From Hoplostethus atlanticus (lineage: Eukaryota; Chordata; Actinopteri; Trachichthyiformes; Trachichthyidae): DNA of 64,000 bases. Of this stretch, positions 46,041 through 58,760 are shown piece by piece. The notes under the pieces are model-generated. The model did not search any database and was not told where the DNA came from. It saw only the letters and a program-made list of their open reading frames with translations. Where the stretch lies: contig JAXDDX010000018.1 in assembly GCA_034670405.1 (NCBI GenBank), forward strand, positions 5,177,501 to 5,241,500. Direction: 5' to 3'. Within the stretch, counting starts at the first letter, position 1. Every line of letters starts with the position of its first letter. Made by a program: the position numbers and the translations under genes.

Positions 46041-47760
46041 AACATTTTTTTTCCCTCTTGCAAATCATGAGTTACACTTCTGAAAATAGTTTTGGCAGGG
46101 AAATACCTTCATACATTTGGACTGTGGCTATGATACCGTGAAAGCGACCTCCATCGAATCTTTTAAGGGAACATTTTAGTGGTTTTGCTCAGTGGTTTTC
46201 AAAACTTTCTGGTGACCGTATCCATTCATCATAGAATAAAAAACAGAACGTTCATCATCAGAATGTTCAGTGTTGCCATTGACGATGCAACTATAGTTAC
46301 GTTGTCAAAGAGGCAGGCATAACTGTTGGTATCAATATTTTTAGTTACTCTTACTCTTACTCAACAAAACTCACTAGATTCATTTCACCCACAGCTAAAA
46401 CCTTTGCATTGTTTTCAAAGCAGTTCAAAACCAGGTTCTACGTGGTTCAAAGTAAAATGTTTTCACAACCTTAGGAAATGTGTTCTATGTGTAAATTGTT
46501 ACAGTCAGTGTGTGGAGGAAAGGTGTAAAAGAGACAAATCAAAGGAGCTGCTGACTACAAGGTTTCAGGCTTCACACAATAAAGTTGGACACAAATTTGT
46601 GTATATGTATATTTAAAGGTGCAATAAGATCAAAAGTCCAAACACACAAAATGACATCAATATATCTGCAGGGGGGTTGATAGGTTTGATGATCGGTTAC
46701 TTGGGCAGTTGTCTGGCTTTTAAAAACTCACTTTCTGGCTCGTCTCCACCCATTAGAATGTCAAGACACTCTATTGGAAATATGTGACTTCATTGTTTCT
46801 GTCAATTACAGGCTACTGTACATCAAAGGGGTGGGAGAGGTGAGAGCCGTGGACGGTGGGGCCTGGGCCAGAGACCTGTCGATGTTGCAATTCCTACCAG
46901 TCGCCAATAGAGGTTGATAGACGTCATAAATGACTTCGCAATGCAATTTAACAGTTATCCTGGAAGCTTGTGTTACTTCAGTGAGCTTTGTAATGTATTT
47001 ATTGTGTTATAAATATTAGATTTCATGTCATCCTCGTGGCTCATGTCAGTCATAAAGACAAATATCACTTGAATTTAGGCTTAACAAATCTTGCTGTTAT
47101 GTGTGACCAGATGGTAAAAACACACATTATCGCTGTGGTGAATTTCAGGAAGGTTTTTTCTTTAGCTTTTGTCAGCAGCTGGTAACAGAACTGTTTGGTA
47201 ACAAACATTTATTGAATCCAACATCCAAAAAGTGAAAAGAGTATTTGTGTGATTTAATATAAAAGGAGGAAGCAAGCCTGAGAGCAAGTAACTTCTGTCT
47301 CTCCTTTGTTTCACACTGTTTCAACAGGCAATATTATCTGCGTAGTGCTCTCCCTCCCATAAGTTCAGTGAGTGGAGTCAGAGGTGAAAGAGTAACTGGA
47401 GCAAATCAAGAGTTGTTGGCTACAATGTTGCAGGCTTTGATACTAACCGAATTTAAAGTCGCTCAATGAACTCAGTGGATCAATGGATTTATTATCTTTA
47501 GATGTGCTTGTAATTCATTATACTCTCCTGACACACTGCCTGCTTTATTGTAGGACTGCCTGCAGCAATTTGCAAATTCTAGCCCCACAGTTTTTGCTAC
47601 AGTCGTTTAATCTTTCCCTTGAATGACTAGTAATTGTCTCATATGTGGAGAGTCAGTGGAGAGATGTCGAGGTATGTTTTGCCAAGGGGCCAGCTCAGTG
47701 GTGCTCTCACACCAAGTTGTCTTCAGTCAAGGCGGTGGAGCTGCACTACCACAATCTTTA
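46041..47760. other. Spacer upstream of the candidate secreted-protein exon
   Basis: No gene recognised. The stretch from about 46613 (AAAGGTGCAATAAGATC) to 46945 resembles a degraded fish repeat, but I could not define its ends. Confidence 0.4.
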
Positions 47761-47771
47761 TCATCATTAGG

Positions 47772-47806
47772 TTTTATCTATCTATCTATCTTTTATCTAT
47801 CTATTT
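47772..47806. repeat. TCTA microsatellite
   Basis: About seven TCTA units with one TTT interruption. It directly precedes the acceptor-like ATTTATCAG of the candidate exon. Confidence 0.9.
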
Positions 47807-47811
47807 ATCAG

Positions 47812-47952
47812 CAACGGCCATGACAACTGATCTAAAGCAGCATGGGCCTTGTCCCATGATGGCTTGTTCTTCATCCTCATCACTGCTCCTGTTACTAATA
47901 CCTTTCACATTCTTGGTATCAGCTTCAGTTTGCTTTGGAAAAGAAAAAGATG
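47812..47952 (+). CDS. Candidate first coding exon with signal peptide
   Basis: An acceptor-like ATTTATCAG (ending 47811) is followed by CAACGGCC and ATG at 47820. The frame continues through in-frame ATGs at 47856 and 47859 and reaches a donor-like GATG|GTACGT at 47952. The peptide from the second ATG is MMACSSSSSLLLLLIPFTFL followed by VSASVCFGKEKD. This has a hydrophobic core and a plausible signal-peptidase site after VSA. I could not find a matching downstream exon in phase 1, nor a family. It may be the start of a secreted or single-pass protein, or chance. Confidence 0.3.
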
Positions 47953-49975
47953 GTACGTTTTAACTCATTAATCAGATCACTTTTAGGTCCTCCCAGCAAT
48001 CAGAGGGGTTGGAGGTCCATTTAGCTTAATGGCTGTGAGTCTGGTGTATCTCCTTTGTGGGTCACTCTCTCAGGGATCGGCTCTGGAGCAGCAGGGTTTG
48101 TTTGGTCTGATTTTTGGGTGCAGCTGAACTGTGGGCCCCTGACCCAAGCCCATTAGGCCTGTTCAATAATTTGGCCTTGTGAATAAGAATGGTGAATGAT
48201 TCTGCTTGAGCCACACTTGATATAAAGCCACATCAGGTGTCATGCAGACCACAATGTCTGCTATATTTGACCAATGACAGGGGCATGCTACTCCTTATTT
48301 GGGCCTAATACTGTAGAAATACATTTCACTGAAAAGTTTGGATGGTCAGTAAAGTAATGAATGATTAATATATACCATCATATGATTACATTTTCATTTT
48401 AGAGATTTCCTGATTGTTGTTCCCTCTGGTGTTTTAACTCTTTTGCTATTTTGATGTTCACATTCAAGATGTGTCAGTAACTATGACTGAATAATAGAAA
48501 AAACTTGAGGCCATTCAGACAATCAAAAACCTTATTTTGTTATTTTGTTAGAGTTTGAAGTACAATTCATGAGAGATCAGTATAAAACTTGCCACTAGAT
48601 GGAGCCCTACCACTGATTTTAACTGACAGCAACTGGTTTGCTGGTACTATTCACATGAATTTGCTACTTCACAGTTGAGAGACATGGTCATTTGAGCTGC
48701 ATCTTTAGTGGTAAAAACATGCTAAAAAGTTCTTCTGCGTCAAGGCAAGTGAACCAAATGCTACTGTCAGAGAAGAGGGTGAGCATGTGATAAGTGGTAA
48801 GCTGAATAATACATTTCTAGAAATGGAGCCAGTGTTGCTTGTCCAACAGAGGTCTACTGCAGCTTGGAGCTGTGAGGCTGACACAAGGTATGACTGACTT
48901 ATTCAGTGGGATGAGAAAACACACCACAAAATCCATAACACTTTAGGCTCTTTCAATTGATAGCAGAGTGTCCAATACCTTTCCTGAGCACATGTGGTAT
49001 GTCCTTGAAGTTGCCAATATTGCAGGGACAGATAAACCAGACTGGTGGTGAAAGCAGTGTGAAGGTAGACTGGAATTCTTGCTGGTACTCTTGTTCAGTA
49101 TTGTGGCCAAACCATATTTTATTAAGTACTGCACACAAACAATGTCATCTAACTAGCAAGTCTGCTTTACTGCCAAAACGTCTTCCATTGCTTTGAAAAG
49201 ACATATTCTTGGACTCTTAAACCTTAAGCGCTGACTGTCACATTTACAGATTGTTGTGGAGACTCATGTCAGGTGGTGCTCCAGTCGTTATAAGTGGCAG
49301 ATGGCCTCAAGGAGGCAATGTGTGTATGACTGGTTGGAAGCACCATGCTTGTGCTAACTGTTCAAACCAAATTCACTTAAAAAACCTCTCTGGGTCTAGT
49401 AATATAAAATCTTGTGGCACTGACCTGTTGGCAACCGTGCTCTTTGACACCTCCCATTAAATTTAGATGCTGTTTTTACTGGCATGCTCTGCTGGCACTA
49501 CAGTAGGAGAAAGTGGCACATAGAGGAAGTTCTATTCCAACATTATATACTGTGGCTTTAACCAGCTGTATGTGCCAACATAATTAACTAAGTGATTTAC
49601 TGACAGTCACGTTAACTGCATAAAATCACAGGCAAAATTGCACATCCACATGTTGCACAAAATTGCACATCCATTGCTAGTGGAAGCATTTCGCTAGCTG
49701 GTAGAAGATTCATTGTAGGTTCCCTGGTTTCCTGATAAATAAGTCATGTGATTTAAATACATTCAATTGTTTAATTTAGGTTTCACATATATTGTTATGA
49801 GTGGGCTTAATCCCTTGTTGTGGATGTGATGTTACCGTAGTAAATTTAAACTAGCTGTAATGTTGTTGTAGTAGTGAATTTTTATTATTATTTGATTTTA
49901 CTACTACTACTACACACCAGTGTATTTACCTGTGTAATTGTGGCTTAGTAGAAAAGAACGATTGGGAGCGTATCT
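47953..49975. other. Spacer, nothing identified
   Basis: Several open frames near 48950-49460 have nearby AG and GT dinucleotides but no coherent phase and no recognisable family. No RNA gene is seen. Confidence 0.5.
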
Positions 49976-50285
49976 ATGTTCCCAGGGTTCTATGTTCCCA
50001 GGGTTCTATGTTCCCAGGCCCCTACGTTCCCTCAATGTAATTGTATGTACCCAGGGTTCTATGTTTCCAGGGTCCTATGTTCCCAGGGTTCTATGTTTCC
50101 AGGGTCCTATGTTCCCAGGGCCCTAAGTTCCCTCAATTAAATTGTATGTACCCAGGGCCCTTTGTTCCCAGGGTTCTATGTTCCCAGGGCCCTTTGTTCC
50201 CAGGGTTCTATGTTCCCAGGGTTCTATGTTCCCAGGGTTCTATGTTCCCAGGGACCAATGTTCCCCGGTCTATGTTCCCACAGCT
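49976..50285. repeat. 16-bp minisatellite (TTCTATGTTCCCAGGG)
   Basis: Roughly 17 units of TTCTATGTTCCCAGGG, some diverged (TTTCCAGGGTCC, CCCTTTG). A longer interruption, TTCCCTCAATGTAATTGTAT, recurs about 101 bp later, giving a higher-order repeat. Because 16 is not a multiple of 3, all three plus-strand frames cycle through the same peptide (MFPGFYVPRVLCSQGS) and stay open. These open frames are by-products. Confidence 0.95.
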
Positions 50286-51950
50286 CTCCACATCCCATTG
50301 GGGTCATACAGGCACCAAAGGTCATACCTCCAATCACTCTTAAATGATAGCACATTTTACTCATTGAACACATCGGAATGACATTCAGTGGGAGAACTAG
50401 CAGGAAAAAATTGGCAAACTCTTTACCAATAGTTGCTAAATTTAATAAATTTCATGTTGAACAAAAGATTTCTGTATTTCATTATTTTGTTAAGATGAGT
50501 TTATTATTAATAATATGGTTACAAGGCTGTAAAGGCCATATTACTATATTGTAATAACCCTACCATAAGTGCTTGAGAATGCTCAACAAGACAGCAATGG
50601 TTCAGGACAAACATCATGTAGGTGTGTGTATTATTCAACCCCATACATGGAGTTGTTACACATTAATAGAAATGAATGCTAACTCACGTGTATATGTGGT
50701 TGTGTGCTTGTTACACTACATGGGTTAGTCCTACGTTAGCACATTTAACCTATACAAGTTCTACAACAAAGAATGAAATATGGGGAAATTGTATTTGACA
50801 TGCACTTTTAAATAGACCCTTTTAATGGAACACTCTTACCAGTCCAATTCTGCGATCTTTAGGCTCAATCGTAAAATGACAGATTTAGTTGTAAAGATAG
50901 TAGTAAAGATGTAATTCACAAATTTGTGCACTTTGAGAATAGGACATGTTAGGGTTGTTTGTTAAATGTGGGTTAAAGGTTCCACATGGGATTAGTTTAG
51001 GAGATGGGTTACGTTGAGGTACATATTGATGAGGGTTAGGGAATCAATGTTGTCAATAAGATGTCCTTATTGACAAGTATAGTAATTCAAAGCTCTTTGT
51101 TTGCACTGCTGGAGAAAGAGAAGAAAGAAAATCACTAAATTCAACTGCAAGTCGGGAGAGACACTGTAGAAATGAGAACAAGAAAATAACTTCATAGAAA
51201 TATGGGGGAGTGTTGAAAGTGAGCTGTTGTGTTCATTTGGTTTACAGGGCTTTGCAACATTCCTCAGTATCTGAGAAAGCGGATGTTCATCTCTTTCCTT
51301 GCTCCCTTTCATTCCTCACACGTCTTTTTGGGCTGTCTGTGGGGACTCTCCTATGGTGCTGGTCATGTGTGCAGCTGGAGATGGAGGATGTGCAACACTA
51401 ATCCTCCTCCTCAGCTCAGGAAAGTACCCTGCCTTGCTTTTGCAGAGTGAAAACAACAAAGAGCTGAGTGTGGCTGCAGCCTCCGGGGTTCAGTGCACCC
51501 ACCAGAACATGTCCAGAGTCACACTTTGCTGCTCCCTCCTACCCATCTACCCTTGCATGTCTCTTTCTCTCTTTGGCCCTCTCCTAAACCTACGACAGAC
51601 ATGTAGTATTGGAGGTTACAGTGTAATATGCCATCCCCAGTGGTTGTGGCCGAGGGCAGAGGTGGAGGACCTCAGAAGGTCAAAAGCCATAAGGTGTACA
51701 ACGCTAGAACAATGACAGTGAGTGTGGTCAGCCTGGGTATCGTAGAGGCTTGATTGTCCTGCATCATCTAAAAATGACTTATTGCAGTTACATAATAAAC
51801 AGACTAAGACCCTGCATGGAAATAAAAAAAATGTGAAAAAAAATTGAAGCTGAACAGAAACTTGAATCACTACTCTAAATGTAACGGAAAACAGATATTA
51901 TAAAGCCCCACATTTACTTTCAATATCTCTTTCTCTCTTAAAAGAGAGGC
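50286..51950. other. Spacer, no gene established
   Basis: AT-rich to about 51.2 kb, then a more mixed stretch to 51.75 kb with overlapping open frames (for example plus 51299-51715). The codon content and lack of consistent splice phase do not support a gene. Confidence 0.45.
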
Positions 51951-51954
51951 AGAG

Positions 51955-52075
51955 GCCGTCCTGGTGGTTCAGTTGGCCAAGACACATCCTACGTAATCGG
52001 GACCTCCTGGGTTTGAATGAAGTCCAGGACCTTTGCTGCATGTGATTTCTCTCAGTCCACAGCAAGGATTTGATA
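51955..52075 (+). mobile_element. tRNA-derived SINE (GGACCTTTGCTGCATGTG family)
   Basis: A-box-like TGGTTCAGTTGG near the start, a B-box-like GGGTTTGAATG at about 52010, and a body with AGGACCTTTGCTGCATGTGA followed by TTTCTCTCAGTCC. This layout is that of a very common fish SINE. It is diverged and has no clear target duplication. Confidence 0.75.
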
Positions 52076-53436
52076 GTTTTATAATACATGTTAAATAAAA
52101 ACATTCGCTAGGGCTCTTTGGCTTGGGACAGTCCAGCATGGGCTAGTGAGGCCTATGCTTCAAAAAGAGCAAGAAGGATGAAATCAGTTTTGGGGCACGC
52201 TGAGTGATTTATAAACACCAAGAGTCTCGGGTAACACGTTACATGAACTCTGGTTTATAACCTTCATCACCTGAGCAACTGAGCAGCTTTGTAACAGCAA
52301 CATGGCAAATTCATGTATACAGATTTAATCCTTATGTCAGCTTTCATGAGATGTTCATGTAATGCTCAATTTGTGACATAGCAGTGGAGTATTATTTTAT
52401 TAGGTAGTTGGGATGAAGCACCTCAATAAGAGCTGGGCTCTGTTTGTTCATCAGTGTTGGCAGAGTCTGTGGCTGCGTCTGTGAGGATTTACGCACAGGA
52501 TTAGCTGAAGAGAAAAACTAGATGGCATTGAGATTGGACGTGCAAGCATGTGCATATTTATTGTCGCTCTTTGCCACTCTAATAATGTCCACTCCCTAAA
52601 CACCTAAAAAGCACTGGTGCACTTGTTAAAGCTACAATATGCAACTTATTGCCTTGCAGCAGCAAACAGTATTGTTAGTCCCGCCCTCCTCCTCCTCAGT
52701 TGGGCAAGTTCACGCCCCAAAACGTGTCACTCATCTTGATGATGTACCTGCCTTGAAATGGCATCTAGCCTGAGCTGAGGTAACCAGCATCTGCAGAGCC
52801 ACCACACATTTAAAATTAAAATGTAATTTATTTTTTTTAAAAAGCAGACAGTGAACACAGACAATCTGCAGTAAAAAAAAAACAATATCGAAGTTGACTC
52901 ATGTTTTAAACAGATCCACGTTTAGCTTCACTATTCTTTCTTTTCTTACTGCTTCACGGCGTTGTTGTCGCTGCTGTGCCGTCGCTCCATCACTTTTAAC
53001 TGAAAAACATACATAAACCATGAAAATGGATGTTGTGAACCATTTATCTAGCTTTTGTGAACATTATAAACACAGGTTTTACTGTGAATGAACGCAGCTC
53101 TAAATCACTGTAATTTCTCTAAATCAAATATTGTAGGCAGCTGGTTAAATAAATGTTTCGCTTCCTAAGTAAGTCTTTTCAAGATGTGATGCATGACTTC
53201 AGATTAGGAACCGTACGCAAACCAGTATGTGCTAAATGTCAAACTGTATGTGCATTAAGCAGCAGCAAGTCCTCACTTAAGTATGGGGAACATATTCTGA
53301 CCTACAATCACTTCCTTTTAGTTATTTGGGCGTTGTTAACACTAGGAATTTTTTTTTAACATCCATCCAAAATTCATAATGACTAGTAAAGCTTCAATAA
53401 ATGAACATGTAGTATGTTATAAGAACCTTATTAAGG

Positions 53437-53825
53437 GTGAAAATGTTTGAGAAGAGATTGGCCAGATTCTCATATGGTGAACCAAGGAAGCCCACAATCA
53501 ACCAGTTAAGGAAGGAGCTGAGGTCTTGGAAATGGCTGTTTAAGACGGAAGGCCTTGCCTGCACTGTGGAAGGAAGGAGATCGACCATCACCATAGCACC
53601 AATAGGGAACAGGACATGCTCTGCACTTCCTTGGTACCCACCAGGACCCAGCGCTGAGTTAAACTGCAGGGAGCCCATTTGGAAGGAGATCCAGGAGGTT
53701 GTCATGCAGGCAGGACCAGGCAGAGTGCCCTACAACGTGTACAGTTTCTGTACGGGTCATGGAGGATCCTGAGGGTAATATGCAGGAGAGGGAAGGTGGC
53801 CCAACAACATCAGTTTAAAGGTAAA
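53437..53825 (+). mobile_element. Non-LTR retrotransposon reverse-transcriptase fragment
   Basis: The frame at 53437-53772 contains INQLRKELRSWKWLFKTE, then EPIWKEIQEVVMQAGPGRVP and YNVYSFC. After a frameshift near 53755 it continues GSWRILRVICRRGKVAQQ. This matches the stretch just before and inside the N-terminal part of fish LINE reverse transcriptases (EVxEVV..APGPxGVPYxVYK, LWRILRVIWRRG). The rest of the reverse transcriptase and the endonuclease are absent. It is 5'-truncated, 3'-truncated and frameshifted. Confidence 0.75.
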
Positions 53826-55099
53826 TACCAGTCCGATTAATTCGCTATTAACTGTTTTTATTTTTTGTTGCTTATTGGAGCCAGACAATATCCACAGGTC
53901 ATGTCCAGGCTAACTTGAGGTGAATGCTAGGTTTATATTTATTTATTATGGCACAACACTACTTTTGCTACCAATATGTATAGCATATTACCTTTTGTTG
54001 GACTTTTTGTAGACCTGCTGGACTGCTGCACTTTGTTAGATTTTGTTGAAATATTTATCTTGACAAAATCCAGCACTTTGAGAGAAACGGACCATTGCAA
54101 AAAGAAAGAATTGTCAAAAATCACTGAGAATCACAAAAAAAGTGAGATTTTCTTTCACAATTTCACAATTTTAATCTGACTGCAAACCCTTCACTTACTG
54201 GCACAATTTGACCATGAAAGTTAAATATGCATGTCTTATTTGATCCATCATGTGAACCAATACGAATGGCGAAGCAGAGCTATTTCAACTGGGAACAGTT
54301 TATACGAAATTTGTATATGTATATTGACGTCATGATCCAAATGCTGAATGTTGAATGTCGTCCTATGGTGTATTGTAGCCATAGTCAAATACGCCTGACC
54401 AGAGCTGGGTCAAATAGGCTTTGCATTCCTAGTATTTGTTTGGACTTGTATGAGATACCAGATGGGTGGGGCTAACCACATCAGAACACTTCAGATGGTG
54501 TCAAGAAAGGAGTCAATCACAAAAAAATACTTCCCTGTGATGGTTTAAGCTGCATGGTACTGGAAGAGAATAGGCGACAACGACATGAAGTGATGAAAAT
54601 TGGGCTGCATGAAGTGGATTCTGTCTAATTTTACTGTCTTACTTCACTTCCTGGTTGTGATGCCATCACTACAAGTTTAAATGGGAAATTAACACAACAG
54701 GGTGGTGATTTCATGGAAAGGTATGTTGTTTGAGAGAAATGCAACGTGTGTGATGAAACAAATTATTTCGTACAGTGAATAAGATAAAAGCAGAAGACAT
54801 CAAACTCGTACCTTTTGACTGGTACTTCATTGAATGTGTAGTACTGGGGATATAAAATAATGTACAATACTCAATCTATGTTGGAGATGCTGTAGTTTGG
54901 ATTTTAAACAATAAAGGTGTACAGTTATGGAAGGAAACGTGGTTAGTGCACATCGTACATGTGCAACATTTTGTCTTGAGGACACCAAAGCTAAAAACAC
55001 AAGCTACTTTATGTAAAAAGAAATACATAATTTCTAAATTCAAAATTATTTTTATATGGATGATGTAGTCATGATTTTTAGCCTACAGCTTGTCAAATC

Positions 55100-55292
55100 T
55101 CTGATCTGCACTAGTAACAAGATAATGGCACTTGATTCAAGAAAAAAAACTTGAAACAAGTTGATTTGCGTTGGAAACAAGTGAAATAATCTCACCTCAC
55201 TGGCTGATTTTTTCACTTGTTTTAACACAAATAAGATTTTAAGACTCAACAATAGATTAAAAGACTTGTTTAGATGGATATTTTGCAGTGTG
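55100..55292. mobile_element. Probable MITE with CTGCACT/TGCAGTG ends
   Basis: The left end CTGCACTAGTAACAAG and the right end ATATTTTGCAGTG are inverted in their outer bases. Inside are ACTTGTTT words in both orientations (GAAACAAGTTGA, TCACTTGTTTTAA, GACTTGTTTAGAT). This is the layout of the CACTGCAAAA-type MITEs of fish. Ends are approximate. Confidence 0.55.
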
Positions 55293-55439
55293 CGCGTTTG
55301 GTACACAATCCCCCTGCGTAATTACGCATTTGGTAGGGCTGTGAATTTAGTATTTACTAAGTGAGTGTCATGTTTATGAGAGCAAGAGCATATTTGTGTG
55401 CAGGGAGGTTGGTTGGCTACTGGCAGTGTTGCACACAAC

Positions 55440-55502
55440 TCCTCTTTCTCTGTCTGTCTCTCTCTCTCTCCCTCTCTTCCTTTCTCTCTTTCTCTCTCTT
55501 CA
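55440..55502. repeat. CT-rich microsatellite
   Basis: CTGTCTGTCTCTCTCTCTCT followed by imperfect CTTTCTCT. It makes Ser/Leu-rich open frames that are not genes. Confidence 0.9.
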
Positions 55503-58500
55503 GCTGCCGCGATATTTTCCAGCTCTGGAGCCTCAACCGCACGGCTCGATCGATTCGCATTGATTGTCCCTGACGAGCTGCTCCACTTTCTAGCCAATGT
55601 CAGCCAGTCTGCGATTGGGAAGGAGAGAAATGAAGGAAAATCTCTGCCGCCCTGGCGGTGTCATTTCCACACACTTGGGTTGGCCGCCTGCCAGCAGACA
55701 GGACAGTCGAAAGAGGCGGAGTGGACTCTGGGGCTGAGCGAGAGGAGGCGCAGCCAGGGAGGTAGTTGTAAATAATAAAAGGTGGGTGAAACTGATCATC
55801 ACGGGTCAAGCAACCACCAGTATAAACAAATAATTTAGAAAAGCAAAGTAATCCCTGCCCTCATGTAATCACAAAAGTTTGACACAAGTTACTATGATGA
55901 ATTTATGTCAGCATTAAAAGGGGAGTGAACTCTTGTTAATAGTTGGGTAAACTAACTGAGTTTGGGCGGGTTTACCCTCCACTGCCAGGCCCAACAACTC
56001 AATAGAAAAAACAACAACTCAAATCGCATAATTATACAGTAGGCTGGCCACTGCTGTTGTTTGACGATAAACAAATCTGAGCAAGGATGTTAAATTTGAT
56101 CAATAGGGACACATTTGATTGTCTCACAGTTGTATTGAATCTAGGAGAGACTATAGGTGAGGTTTAAGTCCAGTTATGCAATGTCATGTATATAATAGAC
56201 AATCTTATAATAGCCAAGAAATCCTGACTTTCATACCTAAGCCACTTTTGTTATCAGGTTCTGTTAGCCCTGCTGTATAAATATTTGCAAATAGCCTTAA
56301 GCCTATGCAAGGCGAGAGTGGCATGAAATGATGCTCTTACCAGTACATTCTTAAACATGCAAAATGCTTTATAACCATGAATGTGTTAAAGATGCATTTA
56401 CGCATGATAGAATATAAACTTGTGTGCAGAGAGAGAAAATAGAGACTACTGTACATACTGTAAATGATGTACATAATGCCACATAATATCAGACAACTGG
56501 ATATCCTCATGTTAGAAACACTCATTTTCAGTGTTTAATTCAAGATAAATGGCACATTTGTAACCATAATAGGATGTTTCCATGCAATATATATATATAT
56601 ATTTTTTTAAATGTCATTTGTAAAACAGATTCAGTTCAGGTTCTCCCCTCTGATTGGCTGATTCTCGTTGGAAGCCGTTGTGAAATACCGATAACACGTC
56701 GTTTAAATATTAATGAGATACCGAAAGTCGCCTCTCGCGCAGGTTCTCATGTATCGCTCAAGTGCTATATTGCTTAGGCGGAAAAGATAACATTTAATTA
56801 TTATAGTTGATAAAAAAATAAAAGATTCGCCAAGATTTTTTATCATGTTGTATTGCCGCCGTTTCTGCCATTGTAGAAAGAAAGCTACAAGCGACTGGAG
56901 ATATTTAAGTGATTTCTGAACAGCAAAATTATACTTCTTTTTTTTTGTAAATGAATGCCTCCTAGCTGTCCTAACATCAATGTGAACCATGGCTTCTTCA
57001 TGGCTTATTGCTCAAGTTTGAAGTCTGCGCGCCGCAGAAAAGTCCAGTTCGGTTTTTCCGCGAAGCTCCAAAAATCTATGAAATGTGTTTGCATGTTCCT
57101 CTCTGCAAGCGGGGATGTAGAGGTGGGATTGCAAGGACCGAGAAAGCTGGGGGAACCCACGCGTTCAGCCTCTGAGAAAGTACGATTTCTCAAATAATTT
57201 ACGGTGAATATTTTTTTTTTCATTTGTTCTCAACAGACGGGCACTCTGTAGGATTCTGTTATCGGAGAAGAAGCTTTTTCCCCCCTGCCTTTCTTTTTTT
57301 TTTGTCACCATTCTGCACGGTAGGCTTAGAGACGGACCGCTCGGACTGTGGGAGCCCTCCCCTCTGCTCGGATGTGCTTTGGTAGGTGCGAATAAAATGG
57401 GCCCGTGTTTGCAAATATGCAGATACATGGAAGAGGAAGGGAGGGAGGGAGTGAGGGAGGGGGGGGAGATCATACTTTGCTGAAGTCTGCTCAAAGTTGG
57501 GATGTCATCTTCTTATAGGATCAAGTTATAGCTGGGTGAGGAATGGTTCTTCTGTGTATCCTCAAATGTGCGACTGCAGACCATATGCTGGTACCGCAGA
57601 TACCGTGGTCTTAGATCAGTGAGTCTAGACAAAAGATATTTTAGTGCCGCTTAAATTTAAGATTTAAAAAAATGTTTTTCAAAGCGCTGCCATGCGATGT
57701 GTAATGATGCCTCAACAGCAGGGGACAAGGGGTGATACAAGCTACTGTCAGTTTGCTCTAACACTCTTTTTTGGGGGGTCTGTGTTATTTATAAGGCTAA
57801 CGAAGGTATTCGGACACATTGTGGTGCGGTGTATTTTTTTTAATCAAAACCATGTTTGTCAGTGTGAATCAGCTGTTAATGACGTGCGCGCGAAACTTGA
57901 CGCTGTCGGTAAATGGGAGAAATTATCACTGTGCATTTGAGCCGGATCATGCTTTATTATTTACTACAGGTGACACTTCTCAGTCGCCCCCTGTATATTT
58001 GAAACTTTTATTTCCTGCTGTACTCCTCTGCACCACCATCATTACCACCCCGTTAATAGCTTACAACATAACCTGTACTAACAATAGAAATCATTAGCTC
58101 ATTTTCTATTCGTGTAAAGATAGTCAAGGTAGTCAAGAACAGCTTATGGATATAGATATATATTTGTGTGTATTCTAAATGGCAGACCAGTCGATTCTAA
58201 CACGTTTTTATTTCTTAGTTTATGTGTTTTTTTCCCATGTGATAATTAGAAAGTTCCCAGGTAGCCAAGTCCCCAGTCTTTCACCCTGCTAACCGAGATT
58301 TACAGTGATCCCCCTGCAATCCGCCACCGGTATCGGTGCTCAGAGGGGACCGTTGTTTGAGAATAATTTAAAGTCATAATGTGACCGGCGTGGTTGTTTT
58401 TCTGCTCCAACTTTATGGATGCAGAAGTAGGGAGAGGGTGAGGCGCAGCAGGTTATGGACAACGGATGAAGCCTTGAGTCTAATTATTGTCACCAGGCTT

Positions 58501-58760
58501 TTAACTTCCACTGCGCGTGTGCGTCCGTGTATACATGCGCGCGTGAGTGTGTGTAGGTGCGCGTGCGCATCTGTTCGTGTGCGCGCGCGATAGGCGACAT
58601 GAGGTGGGAGGAATGGGGAATGTGCCATGGACAAGAGTCCGCAGACTGCGCGTCTGGAGGGGAAGCGTTGCATTTACGGTGTGCATTACTTTAACTAAGG
58701 CATTAAGTCGCCCATATTCACGTCAGAGGAGATGTAGTAAACTCGTAGTTTTGGCATCTC
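55503..58760 (+). promoter_or_regulatory. CpG-richer zone, possible promoter of a gene off the right edge
   Basis: Three stretches (55500-55780, 56640-57400, 58500-58760) have many CpG and GCGC words, unlike the surrounding AT-rich DNA. CCAAT-box cores are present: GCCAATGTCAG near 55591 and the inverted form TGATTGGCTG near 56650. No coding exon with convincing splice phase is found inside. The simplest idea is a promoter plus 5' untranslated exons of a developmental gene whose coding part lies beyond 64 kb. Strand is a guess. Confidence 0.3.

Noticed and set aside
49251-49460. Cys-containing frames after an acceptor-like TTTACAG
   Set aside because: The required phase hits a stop after 14 codons; other frames show no family resemblance.
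51229-51715. Overlapping open frames with several AG/GT sites, possible later exons of the 47.8-kb candidate
   Set aside because: The plausible acceptors do not give an open frame in the phase needed (phase 1), and no protein family is recognisable.
52620-53340. Possible MITE starting GTTAAAGCTACAATATGCAA
   Set aside because: The start resembles known fish repeats, but no matching inverted end or target duplication could be found, so its limits are unsupported.
55398-55775. 125-codon open frame at the CpG-rich zone
   Set aside because: It starts in a CT microsatellite and has no family match or splice support. It is better read as promoter or untranslated sequence.
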